A stretch of DNA of 64,000 nt from Nematostella vectensis (lineage: Eukaryota > Cnidaria > Anthozoa > Actiniaria > Edwardsiidae): contig NC_064048.1 of assembly GCF_932526225.1 (NCBI RefSeq), positions 4,474,437 through 4,538,436 of the forward strand. Reading direction: 5' to 3'. Positions 43,341-53,791 of the stretch are shown here, one piece after another (position 1 is the first letter of the stretch; the number at the start of each line of letters is the position of its first letter). Position numbers and translations under genes: made by a program. Under the pieces are notes generated by a model that did no database searches, was not told the DNA's origin, and was given only the letters and a program-made list of their open reading frames with translations.

Positions 43341-45960
43341 CATTCCGAAATAGCGATCTTAACTCTTCCGTTACGAACCGCGCTTATCATCAAAAGAATT
43401 AGTTACATTTGAATGGCAGTAAATGGGGTGGTTGAGGTGTGAGTACGAGCGGAAAGATGTGATGCTTATCCCTCGACCTCTGGAACACAAAGCGATATAA
43501 ATCTTCCGTCCGCAAACCGCATATATCAGCAAAGGAATTAGCTACAGGAAAGGAAATAACGGGCGGAAACAACGCGGTTTATGTGACAAATTATAAAAGG
43601 ATCTCCCATAAACACATTCTCAGACACTACTCAAAGATGTCAAGTAAATGCATCAAAGTTTAGAGGTCCCGAGTAAAGAGAGGTCTACAGTTTAGTTGTA
43701 AAGAGTGTTTGGATGCACGCCCAGCCCAATTTCATAACCACAGCTAGAAAAATCAGACGCCTTCCAAATGTATGGACATCAGATTTCCCCCTTTCCCCAC
43801 CCGCTCACTAGGTCCCCCTCACCCACCACCCGCTAGCCAAGTCCCCTCTACCCCCATCTGCTAGCTAGGTCCCCCTTCCAACCCGCTCGCTACGTGCATT
43901 TTGACAGGAAACAAATGTATAATTCTTGTTTGAATTGTAGGACGGGTGGTGGTAGTGGGGTTTCCCATAAGACAAAATACGCACGTGCTCTGGTTTCAAA
44001 TTCGGAATATCTTCCTATTTTACACTGCCTGTGCGCACTAGGACATGTTGCCGCGCCCTCGTGTGCATCACGATGTCTACTTAGTGATCCTGACGAACCA
44101 ATCTCTCTTGAAACAGTCTCGCTTAGGACGATACAGACGTTTCAACCGCCATTTTGGTATACTAGCAAAATTCCAAGCATGAGAAAGCATCCGTGTCCAT
44201 CGGATGATCGTGGACAAATTTGGTAAACGAAATAAAAAAATGTATGTAGATCTGTCGGATGAGACATTTTAATTTAAAAAAAAAATTAATTTGTTAATGT
44301 GCGTGTAGCGTCTTTTCTAGTTCTAGTTGACAAAACTTATTTGGTAAAGTATTCAAACGGTTTATAGTTTTGCTTAATAAAAAGTCTAGAATCAATCAAC
44401 CAAGGTCTCCGTTCGACGTCCAAGGTTAAACTCTCACTGTTCGCTAGCGGCGAGTTGACAATACAAAGCTGTCACGCCATACAGTATTTTTTTCTTTTCG
44501 TTTTTTAAAACCCACTCCTTTGTTATTGTTTGTCATTAAAAATACAGCGGTTTATTCGCAAGGAAACTTCAAAATTATAATCTACCAATGAAATCCGATT
44601 TGTTACTGACAAATCTTATTGAAAATATCTTGGTTACTTGAATTATCCGATGGAAATATATGCTTTGTTTGACTCACCACTAAGCAAGAGCAACAATGGA
44701 GCCTTCTTTAAGCGATATTTTATCTCGCAACTGAACAAGGTCCGCATTCTTTGTGATCTTTTCTCAGTCAACAAACTTATCAAAAGTTCTTTATCAAAAA
44801 ATGCCAGGAACGCAAGATATGATATCTTAACCAGCTTCTCGGGTCTTCTACAACCCAATTATGTTTCCTGACAGGTTTTAAGTGGATAATTAGTTTCCTT
44901 ATCCTTTTTCCCATAATCATAACCGATATGTTCTACTTTTCTCAGGGGGATTGAATTCTCAAATGCCAGCATTGAGTGACCTTATCTCAATGAGCTGTGC
45001 CCCCGAAAAGTCTGTAATGATTACATCGCAAAACATTTGAACGAAGGTCAAATTCTAATTATGATAGCACTCCTAGGGAAAGAAGAGATTCGATAATTTT
45101 ACAATGAAAAGCCTCCGAGAAAAGACCTATCTAAAAAGCTGTACAATATTGTGCAGACTGTAATTTCCCCGCCCCTCCCCCTAAAAGAATTTACACGAAC
45201 CTCTAATTAAAGATGAATGATTGACGACCATATTATGAGCCAGTCATAAGTCATGGTAGATCCTGATTCTCAAAGCAGTAGTCCAACAGGCAAAATACAC
45301 CTATTTCAATAAACGTTGTCAGTGCAAATGGCAAATGGCAGTTCTAAGACCAATTACTGCTTATGGGTATAATTATTTGTATGAATAAAGATGATAGGTA
45401 ATATAATCGCATAAAATATCCACATTTTCGTACATTCCGTAGAATTGACGAGTTCAATCCCGGTGGGAGGGACTCAGATAAAAACAGACGGGGGAGATCG
45501 TCGGCAAAATCGAATTTAACCCTAAGGGAGGACACTTTGGGCGTGGTCAACAGAAATTCTTACTCCACTGGGTGTGGTCGAAGAAATTTTTAACCCTAAG
45601 AGATGGCATAATCGGAAAAAAATCCCCTTAGGTAAAGCAGTTTGTCTCCAAGACGTGCATGCATTTTTTCATCATTGCATGCATTTTTTTCTATCTTGTT
45701 TGAACTGCATTTTTCAGGCTTTTCATCGTGTGGAATGATGAAATTTTTTTGTACCTTACCCTCCCCCTTTCACCTTTCTAATGGTCCGTCCGTCCCGTTT
45801 TTGATGTACTAAACTTACATGTTTCTCGGTGTTTTAAGTAAACCGCATGATGATAGCTTATTTGTGATTAAGGGATTTTGAACACCCATTGGGTGTGGTC
45901 AGCTGCAATAGCAATTTCTTTAAAAAGGCCCTTCCATTAACATACAGTAGAAAAAAACAT
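43341..45960. other. No gene found; short C-rich array and dispersed repeat
   Basis: 43795-43885 has three imperfect copies of a 35-40-bp unit with CCCGCTAGCTAGGTCCCC. 45500-45620 carries TTAACCCTAAGAGATGGCA, a motif shared with the 2.1-kb units at 53.4-64 kb. The 110-codon open frame at 43894-44226 resembles nothing I know. Confidence 0.45.
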
Positions 45961-45964
45961 ATGC

Positions 45965-46692
45965 ACTTTTGCTAAGATAAAAATATAATTTATTGTCAAT
46001 GTAAATCGAAAATAGACTATTACACAACTAGACAGCAACTATCACAATGTTTGTTGCCAACCTAACATTATACAGTAGTGCATTCCAAATCACTGGGTCT
46101 ACAACCTGGAAGGCACGATCCCCAGTGGTTTTACCTAAGGCCTTTCTACAATGTTACTATTGTTGGATCTATGGTAATAGTCGATTTGCGGAAAAAAGCC
46201 GGTGGGATTGTAAGTAATTCTAAATTCCAGGTAGCTAGTGGGGATCTATCATAGCAGAAATAATATGAGAGGCGGCGTTTGATCTTGCAGCTGCATCTTG
46301 TGAGCGCAAGAGTCTGCCGATGTGTATTGCAGGCAGGCCATATAAAAACGAATAAAAATAATACAGACTACTTACAATCAAAGCCTGTACTAAAGTCATA
46401 GCTGCATGTATGGAATAAAAATTTACGTATAAGTCTGATATAAAAAAATATGAAATGAAAAGCCCAACTGGCATGAGGTGTGATATGATTATTTTTGAAT
46501 TAGTCAAACCAGAAACCAAGATTTCTAACTTTGCCTACAGGTGGCAAGGCAGTTTCGGTAAATAGAAGACTGCTAAGTCACTCCTTTATCAAGCTACAGG
46601 CGCCTTCCAATAAGCATAAACTCAGTTTTCTCCCCGTAGAGCTCGAGTTTGTCCACAACGCTCCACGCCCTCACAGCCCCGATGCTCCGCTC
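45965..46692 (-). pseudogene. CR1-like LINE remnant, 3' part (split by the gypsy insertion)
   Basis: Minus strand, in order: ERSIGAVRAWSVVDKLELYG then EKTEFMLIG (region after the catalytic box), a decayed stretch, LVQALIVSSLYYFYSFLYGL with LLRSQDAAARS, and GDRAFQVVDPVIWNALL near 46080-46130, the usual end of CR1/L2-type ORF2. Frames are broken by stops. Confidence 0.82.
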
Positions 46693-46815
46693 TGTAATGT
46701 ATTTGAGAAAAACCTTAGGATCAAAACGAATAAACAGTAATGGCGGACTCTCGTTGTTTATTGCTGTTACCCAGAAAACCTTGCGGTCATACAAACAGGA
46801 ATCCCAAACATTACA
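46693..46815 (-). repeat. 3' LTR
   Basis: 123 bp, TGTAATG...CATTACA, matching the other LTR base for base as far as I can see. Confidence 0.95.
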
Positions 46816-47000
46816 TACTGCCCCACCCAAGTTTACAACTAAAAGATACTTGCTTGCTGAGGCCAGTAAAACTATCAAATTTATACACACAATATGTCAA
46901 CAAGTAAAAAACAACAACAATGTCCATGACAAGTTCTTGACAAGTTGTCAATCCATCAGATCCGGAAAAATGTACACAGTGTGTGATATGCTGCTTAAAA

Positions 47001-50000
47001 TTAACATACATAGTCTTTGAGGTGAGTAGGTGTGGTTTTGAGTCGAGTACTTCTTCGCAGAGTACTTGCAGGTTCAGAAGCTGGAAGCTCTGTCTTCTTC
47101 GGTTCCAATGAAGGTTCTGGAACTGTGATCTCAGGTTCCTTAAATTCCTCTGGAATCTGCTTGGGTACAGTTGTTTGCATTGGAACTTGGGCCAATTCTG
47201 TTGAACTCTGAAGATCATTGGCGACTGTGGGTGTGCTTGTCCTCAGGCGAAGATGGTCAACATGTCGTCGAAACACTCCACCTGAACTGAGTTGAACGAC
47301 ATACGAAACCGGTCCTGACTGTTGAATAATTGTTCCACATAACCACTTTGGACCATATGAAAAATTCTTGACAAATACTGGGTCATTCACTTGAAATTCT
47401 TTGAGTGGCACTAGATTGTCGTGTTGTTTCTTCTGTGCGAGCTGTTTATCTTCTACACGAGTGCGAATTGTGTCCTGACTAAGGGGGTTTACCAGGTCCA
47501 AGCGCGTCTTCAGCTTCCGGTTCATTAATAGCTCACCAGGTGTTTTACCAGTGGTTGCATGAGGTGTGGTACGATAGCTTAGTAGAAATCTGCTTAACTT
47601 CGTGTCTAAGTTTTCCTTTTCCCCTCCCATCTTCTTCATTGTTTCCTTGAAAGTGCGAACATATCTTTCAGCAAATCCATTGGATGCTGGGTGTTTAGGT
47701 GCTGAAGTGATGTGTTTTATGCCATTCTCAGACATAAAAAGGGCAAATTCTTCACCTATGAAGGCAGTTGCATTATCAGATACAATGATATCAGGCAGTC
47801 CATGTACTGAGAAGCATTCTCTTAACTTCTGGATGGTTACTGCAGCAGTACTGGAGTTTGTCTTGAATACCTCGATCCACTTACTATAGGCATCACCGAT
47901 CACCAGGAACATGTGTCCTTCGAAAGGTCCTGCATAGTCAATATGTATGCGAGACCAAGGTCTAGACGGCCACTCCCACGGATGTAGGGGTGCAGTAGAA
48001 GGTGCCTTAGCATTACTTTGGCAGCTTGTGCAATCTTTCACCTTTTGCTCAATATCCGCGTCCAGGCCAGGCCACCAGAAATAGCTTCGGGCTAACATTT
48101 TCATGCGAACCATTCCAGGATGTCCATCATGTAGTTCCTGGAGAAGCTTGACTCTTCCTTGAGGAGGAATGACTACGCGAGAGCCCCAGAGTAGACAACC
48201 ATCCTGACAGCTAAGTTGGTGCTTTCTATCAGAGTAGGGCTTGAACTCAATGCGATCATTTGAATTGGGCCAACCGGACATTACTTGGTGTCGTACTGCA
48301 CTAAGAATAGGATCTTTTGAGGTCCAACGCTCAATGTCCTTGACTTTAACGGGTGTGTTGACTTCAAGATGATTCATTACAAACATAATGTCGCCAGGCA
48401 CTGGAACATTTCTGGTTTCATTTGGCAATGGCAGCCGGCTCAGGCCATCGGCATTACCATTTTTCTGGCCTTCTCGATATACTAAAGTGTATGAGTAGCC
48501 TGACAGGAATACCGCCCACCTCAATATGCGTGGTGAGGCTGAGGTCGGTATTTGTTTAGTTGACTGTAGCAGACCCAGCAGGGGTTTGTGATCAGTGTAG
48601 ATGGTAAAACTCCGTCCATATAAGTATGAGTGGAACTTCCTCACCCCGAACATGATGGCTGCTGCCTCTTTGTCGAGCTGTGAATAGTTCTTTTCGGCTG
48701 GGGACAGAGTACGTGAGGCATATGAAATAGGACGTTCAGTCCCATCATCCATCACATGTGAAATCACACAACCAAGACCATATGGTGATGCGTCACAAGC
48801 AAGGGTTAACTCTCTTTCCAAGCTGTAATGCACTAGAAGTTGTGAAGAGTGAAGTGTGGACTTGGCTTGGTTCCAAGATTTTTCATGTGCTTCACTCCAG
48901 TTCCAAGGTGTGTCTTTGACTAACAGCTGATGTAAAGGAGATAGTATTGTAGTGATGTTAGGTATGTAACAAGCGTAATAGTTAAGCATGCCTAAAAAGG
49001 CTTGCAGTTCTTTCAGATTAGAAGGTCTCGGTGACTCTTGAATTGCTTTGATTTTCTCGTCAAGGGGGTGGATACCATCTTTGTCTATGCGGTGTCCCAG
49101 GTAAGTGACTTCAGGTGCTTGAAAAATGCACTTCGAACGTTTAAGACGGACGCCAGCTTTGTCCAGACGTGACAGGACTTCTGTTAGACTTTTGAGATGA
49201 TCTGCTGATGTCTTCCCGGCAATGAGAATATCATCTATTCGTACTACAACATTCGGAATACCCTGCAGTAAATTTTCCATTGTGCGTTGGAAAATCCCAG
49301 GGGCTGAGGCAATGCCGTAGCACAGTCTATTGTACTCAAATAGGCCTTTATGAGTGGTGATAGTGGTGTACTTCTTTGATTCTTCATCTAACTCAAGTTG
49401 TTGATAAGCTTGACTCAGATCTAGTTTTGTAAACTGCACTCCACCTCCAAGTTGAGCTAGCAGATCCTCTGTTTTAGGAATTGGGTAATTGTCAAGTTTG
49501 CTAACTTGGTTCAAAGTAACTTTGAAGTCTCCACAAATGCGTATAGACTCATCAGATTTGACAATGGGCACAATGGGTGTTGCCCATTCCGAAAATTGAA
49601 CTGGACGAATTGTTCCTTCTTCTAACAAACGGTCCAATTCTCTCTCTACCTTCTGACGTCGTGCATATTCTAACGTGCGAGGTTTGAAGTACTTGGGTTT
49701 GGCTTGAGGATCAACGTATATCTTTGCTTTCACTCCTTGAATTGTCCCTAGTCCTTCCTTGAATACATTTTCATGTTTCTTTAGCAGGTCAGACACATCA
49801 GGGGATACAACTTGAACTAGGAAAATCTCTGGCCATGACAACTTAACATGTTGTAACCAATCTCGTCCAAAGAGACTGGGCACCTTGCCTTGTACAACTA
49901 TAACTGGCAAGTGTTCAAAGAAGTCCTTGTACTTGACTTCCACTACAAGCTTTCCTAAAACTGGAATTGTCTCCCCGGTGTATGTTTTCAAGGTTAGCTT

Positions 50001-51023
50001 GGTATCTTGCAGATTGAGAGATGAACCCTCAATGTTCTTCAATTGATCAAAAATGTCCTCTCCGATTACTGAAAATGATGCACCAGTGTCTAGTTCCATT
50101 TGAACTTTAAGACCATTTAATTCAACATCTACTAAATACGGATTTTGGCGGTTGCCTTGACTGACAGCAAACAATGGATATATATCTTCATCTTCTATTT
50201 CTTTATCAGTATCCAGGACATGAATTGCTGGTTTCCCTTGTTTTGGATGGTGGTTTGAATTTGGCTTGGTTGTCTCGGACGACTTTTTTGCTTTTTTGAG
50301 ACATTTGGCAACAATATGTCCTTTCTTTTTACAATAATGGCACGTGGCCTCCTTGAAACGACATTTTGACGGGTGGTGATTTTTTCCACAACGATAACAC
50401 TCTTTATTTTCGCTTTTAGAACGCGGTAAGGGCGAAGAACTGACCTTTTTTACAGATGCAGACGTTGAACTTAACGTAGAAGGAGCAGATTGAAGATCGG
50501 CCATGTGCTGTGCGGTCGTTTCCATAGACGAAGCAATGTCGTAAGCTTTTTTGAAAGTTAAGTTCTCTTCTGATAGCAAACGCCTTTGAATTCTTTCATT
50601 GTTAATTCCAGACACCAGACGATCACGCAGCATATTTTCCAGACTGCCACCAAAATTGCAGTATTCTGCCATGTTTCGTAGAGCCGCTACAAAGTCAGAC
50701 ACGTTCTCCCCGCTCAATCTGAAACGGTTATTGAACTTGTGCCGTTGCACGCTTTCACTCGGTTTTGGGTTGAAATGGCTCTTTACCAAGGTGCACAAGT
50801 CAGCATAAGATTTCTCTCCAGTTTTCGCTGGGGCCAGCAGATCAGACATTAATTTGTAGGTTTTTTTCCCTACCGAACTGAGGAGGATTGCACGGCGTAT
50901 TTTCAAGTCATCGTCAGACGTAGTTACTCCATTTGCTTCAAAATAGAAGTTTAGACGCTCGATATACTGTTCCCATGAATCAGAATCTCTGTCGAATTCG
51001 TCTATTTTGCCGTAGGTTGCCAT
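47001..51023 (-). CDS. Gag-Pol polyprotein of Ty3/gypsy element
   Basis: About 1340 residues from the ATG at 51023, the first inside the element (the frame stays open through the LTR, so an earlier start is formally possible). Gag part with two CCHC zinc knuckles at about 208-240 (CYRCGKNHHPSKC, CHYCKKKGHIVAKC); aspartic protease DTGASFSVI near 310; reverse transcriptase with RIDDIL catalytic box near 594; RNase H with CDASPYGLG near 741 and YTDHKPL; integrase with HHCC zinc finger near 964-1000 and DDE residues in HIDYAGP, VSDNATAF and GFAERYVR. No stop or frameshift seen. No chromodomain noted. Confidence 0.95.
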   Translation of the reverse strand: MATYGKIDEFDRDSDSWEQYIERLNFYFEANGVTTSDDDLKIRRAILLSSVGKKTYKLMSDLLAPAKTGEKSYADLCTLVKSHFNPKPSESVQRHKFNNRFRLSGENVSDFVAALRNMAEYCNFGGSLENMLRDRLVSGINNERIQRRLLSEENLTFKKAYDIASSMETTAQHMADLQSAPSTLSSTSASVKKVSSSPLPRSKSENKECYRCGKNHHPSKCRFKEATCHYCKKKGHIVAKCLKKAKKSSETTKPNSNHHPKQGKPAIHVLDTDKEIEDEDIYPLFAVSQGNRQNPYLVDVELNGLKVQMELDTGASFSVIGEDIFDQLKNIEGSSLNLQDTKLTLKTYTGETIPVLGKLVVEVKYKDFFEHLPVIVVQGKVPSLFGRDWLQHVKLSWPEIFLVQVVSPDVSDLLKKHENVFKEGLGTIQGVKAKIYVDPQAKPKYFKPRTLEYARRQKVERELDRLLEEGTIRPVQFSEWATPIVPIVKSDESIRICGDFKVTLNQVSKLDNYPIPKTEDLLAQLGGGVQFTKLDLSQAYQQLELDEESKKYTTITTHKGLFEYNRLCYGIASAPGIFQRTMENLLQGIPNVVVRIDDILIAGKTSADHLKSLTEVLSRLDKAGVRLKRSKCIFQAPEVTYLGHRIDKDGIHPLDEKIKAIQESPRPSNLKELQAFLGMLNYYACYIPNITTILSPLHQLLVKDTPWNWSEAHEKSWNQAKSTLHSSQLLVHYSLERELTLACDASPYGLGCVISHVMDDGTERPISYASRTLSPAEKNYSQLDKEAAAIMFGVRKFHSYLYGRSFTIYTDHKPLLGLLQSTKQIPTSASPRILRWAVFLSGYSYTLVYREGQKNGNADGLSRLPLPNETRNVPVPGDIMFVMNHLEVNTPVKVKDIERWTSKDPILSAVRHQVMSGWPNSNDRIEFKPYSDRKHQLSCQDGCLLWGSRVVIPPQGRVKLLQELHDGHPGMVRMKMLARSYFWWPGLDADIEQKVKDCTSCQSNAKAPSTAPLHPWEWPSRPWSRIHIDYAGPFEGHMFLVIGDAYSKWIEVFKTNSSTAAVTIQKLRECFSVHGLPDIIVSDNATAFIGEEFALFMSENGIKHITSAPKHPASNGFAERYVRTFKETMKKMGGEKENLDTKLSRFLLSYRTTPHATTGKTPGELLMNRKLKTRLDLVNPLSQDTIRTRVEDKQLAQKKQHDNLVPLKEFQVNDPVFVKNFSYGPKWLCGTIIQQSGPVSYVVQLSSGGVFRRHVDHLRLRTSTPTVANDLQSSTELAQVPMQTTVPKQIPEEFKEPEITVPEPSLEPKKTELPASEPASTLRRSTRLKTTPTHLKDYVC

Positions 51024-51047
51024 TTCCGAAATCCTCGTCGCCAAAAA

Positions 51048-51170
51048 TGTAATGTATTTGAGAAAAACCTTAGGATCAAAACGAATAAACAGTAATGGCG
51101 GACTCTCGTTGTTTATTGCTGTTACCCAGAAAACCTTGCGGTCATACAAACAGGAATCCCAAACATTACA
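51048..51170 (-). repeat. 5' LTR
   Basis: 123 bp, partner of 46693-46815; the primer-binding site begins about 5 nt inside. Confidence 0.95.
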
Positions 51171-51255
51171 CGCTCCATGGAGCACTTGGCCCCAGTCTCA
51201 CCAACCGAGCTGCCTGGCTTGCACGACAGGTATAGTGGGGTGTACCATCTAAGAA
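51171..51255 (-). pseudogene. CR1-like LINE remnant, 5' side of the gypsy insertion
   Basis: Minus strand reads LYLSCKPGSSVGETGAKCSM, which runs directly into ERSIGAVRAW at 46692 once the LTR element and one target duplication are removed. Confidence 0.78.
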
Positions 51256-51289
51256 AATATCTAATGCACCAAATGATATTTGGAGGCGT

Positions 51290-51820
51290 TAAAGAAGAAA
51301 CTAAAAGTAATTTATTCCTCTCTGATTGGTTGTCTATGAGAGTTCACACGGCAGTTCTTACGTATATTTTGATTGGTTATTATGACTGCATGATTTCACT
51401 TACACCATCTCTGATTGGATGTCTATGAGAAATCGCACGTATATTCTCACGTATATTCTGATTAGTTATTATTACTATGATTTATGTTACACCCTTTCTG
51501 ATTGGTTGTATATGCTTTACTCTTGTTTGGCTCGTGAACAAGTAATCCCAGCAGTTCACGTCAGTCCTTACGTATCTTCTGATTGGTTATTATAACTTTG
51601 ATTTATGTTACACCCTTTCTGATTGGTTGTCTATGCTTTACTCTTGTTTGGCTCATGAACAAGTAATCCCAGCAGTTCACGTCAGTCTTTACGTATCTTC
51701 TGATTGGTTATTATACTGCATGATTTATCTTACACTCTCTCTGATTGGTTGTGTATGCTTTACTCTCCTTTTTCTTGTGAACTATGGAGAGGTAATGCAA
51801 GCAGTTTACGTCGCTTATAA
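51290..51820. repeat. About 120-bp array overlapping the 3' end of the cGAS-like gene, 5 copies
   Basis: Each unit has CTGATTGGTTGTCTATG (an inverted CCAAT motif) and TACGTATCTTCTGATTGG. The two central copies also carry GCTTTACTCTTGTTTGGCTC and CAGTTCACGTC, homologous to the stop-codon region of the neighbouring gene. Confidence 0.85.
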
Positions 51821-52856
51821 GCACTTTGTGGTTTAATGAGCTCCGATAATCTGCCTTCAATGCTTCTAAGCAATTCCTTGTCAAAATTTTCAAACAAATT
51901 CAACCTTGGGATGTAATAACTCGGTAGATTCTGTTTACTCACGTAGTCCCGCAGGAGTTGCAACAAACCAATGAACCGATCTACAACCTTATCCTTGCTC
52001 CAGTCCAAATCCTCCTTTCCGAAATTATAATGAAAGAAGACGGTTTTAATGTGGTAAGAGGAAAGGTGATGGAGCGGGATATCTTTGAGTCTGATAGACT
52101 TTGCTATCCGTATTACTTCATGCCGACATCCCTTATCCTTCTTATCTATGTTATACAACTTTCTTTTTTCATCCAGAGAAAATGAGTTTCTCCAGAGAAG
52201 TTCGTCATCGGCTGTGGGTTTGGCTACGTAATGTCTCACCCTCTTCTCAATACCTTCCTTCTCCTTGTCATCCTTGAACAATAGCGCAGGAACAAGATCA
52301 ATGTCAAGTTCTTTATCAGTCGCTTGAACATTTAGTGTTGCCGCAGGTCCTTTCTTGTTTCCCGCTGTGCATTGTAGACCTGGAATCGTAATTTTATTCA
52401 ATGCGTGCTGTATCAAACCGAAGAACCAATTGCACACGAGAACAGGACTCAAATACCCCTTCTGCAATACACGATTTTTACCCTCTGATACAAACTGCCC
52501 TTCAATACGTTGCCGCAGCTTTACGTAGCCAGGGCGGTCCTCGACGATCTCTAGATGACTTAAGTTGGCTTTGAAAGCAACCATTATGTCAAGCTCGTCC
52601 GCATGATCCGTTTTCAAGTTCTCGTAAAAGCTTCCGGTGTATTCAAAATGGCTGAACACGCATCCGGACCGACGGCTACTACAGAGACGATTCAAGTGGA
52701 CACGAAGTTCTGAAAGGAATTTGTTCGATGTGGATCGCGCCCATTTTCTTGAAGATTTGGAAATTTTCCTTTGAGCAAAAAAATGTCTTAACTCCTTTGG
52801 TGTCAAGACGTTGATTTGCTTGCCTGGGTTTTTGCGTTTTCTTTTTCTGCATATCT
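51760..52856 (-). CDS. cGAS-like / Mab-21 nucleotidyltransferase, catalytic exon
   Basis: Terminal exon of about 365 residues, acceptor CATTTTCAG at 52857, phase 1. A basic start (ICRKRKRKNP) leads into the NTase fold: GSFYENL (52635-52615), then DELD with catalytic E (52596) and D (52590), and third acid in LDIDLVPAL (52299), i.e. all three metal ligands present. The C-terminal helical half has CRHEVIRIAKSIRLKD and LSSYHIKTVFFHYN, typical of the Mab-21 fold. The zinc-thumb cysteines of vertebrate cGAS are absent. Family members of this type (cGLRs) make cyclic or linear nucleotide signals on sensing nucleic acid; non-catalytic Mab-21 relatives also exist, but intact acids favour an enzyme. 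Upstream exons lie to the right. Confidence 0.88.
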
Positions 52857-52940
52857 CTGAAAATGAAAGTTCTGGACATCAGCATATGATACTATAGAGT
52901 CTATCCTGATATTACACCTACCCTGATTTTTCTTGTGTGT

Positions 52941-52971
<31 letters not shown>

Positions 52972-53440
52972 GGGGGGTGGGGGGGGGGGTGCGAAATCCG
53001 GAAAAGGGGAAAACTTGAGGGGGGGGGGGGAGCCAATGTCCTTAATGGCACATCGTTACTGTGGCTTTTAAAAAATATGTACCTAATTTAATATCGCTGA
53101 AGCTGCATTCATCAAATTCTTCATACATGTCAGGTATGGATATATATAAAAATCTAGACTAAAAAAAATACAAAGTTGTAATACTAGGGACAGGGGAGTT
53201 TGATACAAAGACATTAAGAAAACTAGGAGGGGGGGGGGAGGGCAGCAAATGTCCTTACTGTCATATCCTTACTGTGAAATTACCAAACCTACTGTGACCT
53301 TACCGGAATCATCACATGATTCACTGTCTATTTCAAACATTTCGGTATTAAAAAAAAAATAACATGCACTTTAAGACAAAAACACAACAAGAACGCATAC
53401 AGACACAGAATCCATAGTACAGCATTCCACAGGGAAAGAA
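52857..53440 (-). other. Intron sequence with GT/G runs and two decayed acidic exon copies
   Basis: Poly-GT then long G runs at 52934-52990. At 53304-53343 EMFEIDSESCDDS is followed by TCCG|GTAAGG, and at 53070-53120 MYEEFDECSFSDI by TTAG|GTACAT. Both resemble the 96-nt exon downstream and end in phase 1, but I find no good acceptor for either. Confidence 0.5.
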
Positions 53441-53695
53441 AGAAAAGGGATAAAAAAGGCTATCTCTTAGGGGTTAGAATTTCTTTTTATCACACACGAG
53501 GTGCTATCCCTCAGGGTTAAAATTGATTTTGCCATCTGTTTTTACCGGAGACACCCCCCCCTCTCCCAGGCCCCCAAAACTGCCTCATGGTTCATCACCG
53601 AGCTAGCTAAGGAAATACAGTTAGAATACCTGGTTCACGGCTGACACAGCTTGTTTTTGTTTCTATAAAAGCAACATTTCAAAGTGTAACTTTAC

Positions 53696-53791
53696 CATCA
53701 GGTGAATAACTGATGTCGTTATCATCTGGATATCCCTCACTTTCTGATTCACTGTCCCTTCCATACATTTCAAAAGCACTTTCATCGATTC
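53696..53791 (-). CDS. Acidic repeat exon, copy 1
   Basis: 96 nt, acceptor TATATACAG, donor GATG|GTAAAG, phase 1 to 1. Encodes IDESAFEMYGRDSESEGYPD then DNDISYSPD; 10 of 31 residues are Asp or Glu, and serine-rich. It can splice in frame to the catalytic exon at 52856. No known domain recognised; it might be a flexible or phosphorylated region. Confidence 0.7.

Larger units (their letters stand above)
46693..51170 (-). mobile_element. Intact Ty3/gypsy LTR retrotransposon, 4478 bp
   Basis: Bounded by 123-bp LTRs that look identical by eye, with TG...CA ends, and by a CGCTC target duplication (46688-46692 and 51171-51175). After the 5' LTR (right side) comes a primer-binding site, TGGCGACGAGGAT, complementary to the 3' end of serine tRNA(GCT) plus CCA. 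A purine-rich GGGTGGGGCA tract precedes the 3' LTR. One uninterrupted gag-pol frame; no envelope frame. The LTRs are unusually short for the superfamily. Confidence 0.95.

Noticed and set aside
43894-44226. 110-codon plus-strand open frame
   Set aside because: No domain, signal or exon support; length is possible by chance.
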